Source: Hormiphora californensis (lineage: Eukaryota > Ctenophora > Tentaculata > Cydippida > Pleurobrachiidae). Taken from it: 64,000 nt of DNA. Location of the stretch: the NCBI GenBank assembly GCA_020137815.1, contig CM035351.1, forward strand, positions 663,938 through 727,937, in the 5' to 3' direction. The number at the start of each line of letters is the position of its first letter. Position 1 is the first letter of the stretch. The notes under the pieces were generated by a model. It did no database searches, was not told the DNA's origin, and saw only the letters and a list, made by a program, of their open reading frames with translations. Shown one piece after another: positions 60,333-64,000 of this stretch. The translations under genes were made by a program, and so were the position numbers.

Positions 60333-60561
60333 CCCTAGTCAGAATATAATACGTATTATTTTCAACAATACGTATTAAATACACGCGCAAATATGTATTT
60401 AATACGTATTAAATACGTATTATAAGCCGAAAATACAGAAAAGCCGCGCATTTAGCACTTGAGCCGCGCCATTAAACGTCCAAGCTGAGGCTGAAAGTCG
60501 CGTTGGATGAACCTAGAGCGCGGGAAAAACAGCAGCAATTCGTAGAAGGGACCAGCTGCAA

Positions 60562-60602
<41 letters not shown>

Positions 60603-63248
60603 AGAAGAATCTAAAACAGGTCCCTGTCCCACTACAGCTCTGCCACGAATTGCTACTGTCTTCCCCCGTCTTCTAAAACAGGTCCCTGTCCCACTACAGC
60701 TCTGCCACGAATTGCTACTGTCTTCCTCCGTCTTCTAAAACAGGTCCCTGTCCCACTACAGCTCTGCCACGAATTGCTACTGTCTTCCCCCGCCTTCTAA
60801 AACAGGTCCCTGTCCCACTACAGCTCTGCCACGAATTGCTACTGTGTTCCTCCGTCTTCTAAAACAGGTCCCTGTCCCACTACAGCTCTGCCACGAATTG
60901 CTACTGTCTTCCCCCGTCTTCTAAAACAGGTCCCTGTCCCAATACAGCTCTGCCACGAATTGCTACTGTCTTCCTCCGTCTTCTAAAACAGGTCCCTGTC
61001 CCACTACAGCTCTGCCACGAATTGCTACTGTCTTCCCCCGCCTTCTAAAACAGGTCCCTGTCCCACTACAGCTCTGCCACGAATTGCTACTGTGTTCCTC
61101 CGTCTTCTAAAACAGGTCCCTGTCCCAATACAGCTCTGCCACGAATTGCTACTGTCTTCCTCCGTCTTCTAAAACAGGTCCCTGTCCCACTACAGCTCTG
61201 CCACGAATTGCTACTGTCTTCCCCCGCCTTCTAAAACAGGTCCCTGTCCCACTACAGCTCTGCCACAAATTGCTACTGTGTTCCCCCGCCTTCTAAAACA
61301 GATCCCTGTCCCACTATAACAGCTCTGCCACGAATTGCTACTGTCTTCCCCCGCCTTCTAAAACAGGTCCCTGTCCCACTACAGCTCTGCCACGAATTGC
61401 TACTGTGTTCCCCCGCCTTCTAAAACAGGTCCCTGTCCTAATACAGCTCTTCCACGAATTGCTACTGTCTTCCCCCGCCTTCTAAAACAGGTCCCTGTCC
61501 CAGTACAGCTCTGCCACGAATTGCTACTGTGATCCTCCGCCTTCTAAAACAGGTCCCTGTCCCAGTACAGCTCTGCCACGAATTGCTACTGTCTTCCCCC
61601 GCCATCTAAAACAGGTCCCTTTCCCACTACAGCTCTGCCACGAATTGCTACTGTCTTCCCCCGCCTTCTAAAACAGGTCCCTGTCCCACTACAGCTCTGC
61701 CACGAATTGCTACTGTCTTCCCCCGTCTTCTAAAACAGGTCCCTGTCCCAATACAGCTCTGCCACGAATTGCTACTGTCTTCCCCCGCCTTCTAAAACAG
61801 GTCCCTGTCCCAGTACAGCTCTGCCACGAATTGCTACTGTGTTCCCCCGCCTTCTAAAACAGGTCACTGTCCCAATACAGCTCTGCCTGCCACGAATTGC
61901 TACTGTCTTCCCCCGTCTTCTAAAACAGGTCCCTGTCCCACTATAACAGCTCTGCCACGAATTGCTACTGTCTTCCCCGCCTTCTAAAATAGGTCCCTGT
62001 CCCAGTACAGCTCTGCCACGAATTGCTACTGTGATCCTCCGCCTTCTAAAACAGGTCCCTGTCCCAATACAGCTCTGCCGCGAATTGCTACTGTGTTCAC
62101 TGTTCCCCCGCCTTCTAAAACAGGTCCCTGTCCCAGTACAGCTCTGCCACGAATTGCTACTGTCTTCCCCCGCCATCTAAAACAGGGGAAGACAGTAGCA
62201 ATTCGTGGCAGAGCTGTATTGGGACAGGGACCTGTTTTAGAAGGCGGAGGAACACAGTAGCAATTCGTGGCAGAGCTGTATTGGGACAGGGACCTGTTTT
62301 AGAAGACGGAGGAACACAGTAGCAATTCGTGGCAGAGCTGTATTGGGACAGGGACCTGTTTTAGAAGGCGGAGGAACACAGTAGCAATTCGTGGCAGAGC
62401 TGTATTGGGACAGGGACCTGTTTTAGAAGACGGAGGAACACAGTAGCAATTCGTGGCAGAGCTGTATTGGGACAGGGACCTGTTTTAGAAGGCGGGGGAA
62501 GACAGTAGCAATTCGTGGCAGAGCTGTATTGGGACAGGGACCTGTTTTAGAAGGCGGGGAAGACAGTAGCAATTCGTGGCAGAGCTGTAGTGGGACAGGG
62601 ACCTGTTTTAAAAGACGGAGGAACACAGTAGCAATTCGTGGCAGAGCTGAATTGGGATAGGGACCTGTTTTAGAAGGCGGAGGAACACAGTAGCAATTCG
62701 TGGCAGAGCTGTATTGGGACAGGAACCTGTTTTAGAAGGTGGGGGAACACAGTAGCAATTCGTGGCAGAGCTGTATTGGGACAGGGACCTATTTTAGAAG
62801 GCGGGGAACACAGTAGCAATTCGTCGCAGAGCTGTACTGGGACAGGGACCTGTTTTAGAAGGCGGGGGAACACAGTAGCAATTCGTGGCAGAGCTGTACT
62901 GGGACAGGGACCTGTTTTAGAAGGCGGGGGAACACAGTAGCAATTCGTGGCAGGCAGAGCTGTATTGGGACAGGGACCTGTTTTAGAAGACGGAGGAACA
63001 CAGTAGCACTTCGCGGCAGAGCTGTATTGGGACATGTGGCAGGGTGAGGCTGTATGTCGTATCTGTAACGCGCTTTTGACCTAAAATTGGGTCGGAAGTT
63101 GTGCGGCTCGCGATGGTAGCACTTGCTAAATGCGCGGATTTTCTGTATTTTTGGCTTATAATACGTATTTAATACGTATTAAATACATATTTGCGCGTGT
63201 ATTTAATACGTATTGTTGGAAATAATACGTATTATATTCTGACTAGGG
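60333..63248. mobile_element. 2.9-kb foldback element with TA target site
   Basis: The ends CCCTAGTCAGAATATAATAC and GTATTATATTCTGACTAGGG are exact complements, flanked by TA. The terminal inverted repeat continues for over 100 bp (TTAATACGTATTAAATACG, GCCGCGCATTTAGCA). The interior is a 62-bp tandem array that changes strand near 62186. The TA duplication points to the Tc1/mariner group. No transposase is seen. Confidence 0.88.
60613..63030. repeat. 62-bp minisatellite with a strand switch
   Basis: About 25 units of GAATTGCTACTGTCTTCCCC / CGCCTTCTAAAACAGGTCCC run forward from 60613 to 62185, then about 14 units run inverted to 63030. The turn is abrupt (AAAACAGGGGAAGACAGTAG). Open frames across it are repeat by-products. 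Confidence 0.92.
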
Positions 63249-63249
63249 T

Positions 63250-64000
63250 AATGCTGCACATGAGTGCTCCCTTATAACTATACTATTAGTGTGCGTATCC
63301 CATTAGTAAGCCCCCCTCACATTATAAGGACTCCTTGAATGAGCCGTGCACACACGTCTCTTGTTGAAAGATCGTTGTAAAACGGTGAAGGAACGACAAC
63401 AATTTAATTAAATTTTATCAAAAATGTGGCGATCTCGAATAGTAGTATCATTATGGTAGATTATATACCTCGCTCTAGCTTATTATAGCTCTCTCACTTT
63501 GTGATCTCGATCCCTCTATATTCCTACTTTCCCTCTTGTATAGTGATATTTCAGGCGCCATTCTTTATAATACATGTAATATGCATCACAAAATTTCTTG
63601 CAGCACTAGAGAGTATACCGTATAGGACATGCAGTTGCCAGTTATGGTTGTGATATCTTGGTGGAAGTACCATGGAACCAATATAGTTATACCGTAGGTC
63701 ATGTTATGCACTTATGAATTGTTCGGTTCTAGCCCTCCTTTAATTTATGTTTGCATGGCGCAGAGAGATAGAGAGGGTCGAACAAGGCAAACATGGTTAT
63801 ACCTATAGGTCATGATATAAGTCTGATCTAAGAACTTGTGAAGATAAATTTTGATAAATTATCAGATTATCTGATAAGAGCCTCTTGGCTATAAAGAAAA
63901 TTAGCTATGAGGAACCTCGGATATGTTTAGGTCTGCTCTACGGGACCTGTTTCGACCAATCACAGCTCAGAACAGCTCTTATGACACACGGGTCACGGGT
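63250..64000. other. No gene seen
   Basis: AT-rich sequence without long open frames, convincing splice patterns or repeats. Confidence 0.5.

Noticed and set aside
60613-63030. CRISPR-like regular array
   Set aside because: Units are contiguous 62-bp tandem copies without unique spacers, inside a transposon in a eukaryotic genome.
61772-63035. Repeat proteins in the 62-bp array
   Set aside because: The frame changes between units with single-base indels and the same frames occur on both strands.

Overview
This is nuclear DNA from a eukaryote, almost certainly an animal. Most recognisable genes are animal or holozoan housekeeping genes (BAP1, TMEM138, LSM7, INO80E, MRPS28, NPLOC4, LLPH, C1orf43, a TMEM109-like gene, an alpha-arrestin). 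They are split by short GT-AG introns and packed closely, often with only 100-400 bp between stop and next start. The compact layout, small introns and many short mobile elements suggest an early-branching invertebrate such as a sponge. That placement is inference. I saw no tRNA, rRNA or CRISPR array.

Layout. 1-2.5 kb is repeats (a palindrome cut by the window edge, a TTAGTG-type array, two terminal-inverted-repeat elements). 2.5-3.7 kb (+) is a secreted protein with three near-identical 50-residue Cys repeats. 4-20.6 kb is a head-to-tail run of seven minus-strand genes, upstream to downstream: BAP1, TMEM138, LSM7, INO80E-like, MRPS28-like, a 16-exon centlein-like coiled-coil gene holding a 26-copy 78-bp array, and an acidic protein I do not recognise. 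20.6-23.7 kb is intergenic, with a stretch of probable bad consensus. 23.7-29.9 kb (+) is a nine-exon arrestin-domain gene. It converges on an ABHD14-like hydrolase (30.9-35.3 kb, -), which is followed by C1orf43 (36.3-41.6 kb, -). 43.2-50.8 kb (+) is a cluster of small secreted Cys-rich genes, one a clear pseudogene. 50.9-56.7 kb (-) holds LLPH, the TMEM109-like gene and NPLOC4. 57-64 kb is mostly repeats, including a 2.9-kb foldback element, plus two candidate exons of an unknown gene.

The most interesting signals are these. (1) A roughly 75-110 bp inverted-repeat element appears at five places. Two copies make up the whole of two consecutive introns of the hydrolase gene, and another duplicated a splice donor, so it looks like an intron-making (introner-like) element. 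Its centre carries a GTCACGTGAC palindrome with CCAAT boxes on both sides. (2) The 78-bp array carries an in-phase splice donor in every unit. (3) The Cys-rich secreted family shares one exon plan and shows tandem duplication, fusion to an ShK-like domain, and gene death by transposon insertion.

Gene models were assembled by hand from reading frame, splice consensus and remembered family sequences. Several apparent one-base frame breaks (NPLOC4, TMEM138, BAP1) may be assembly errors.
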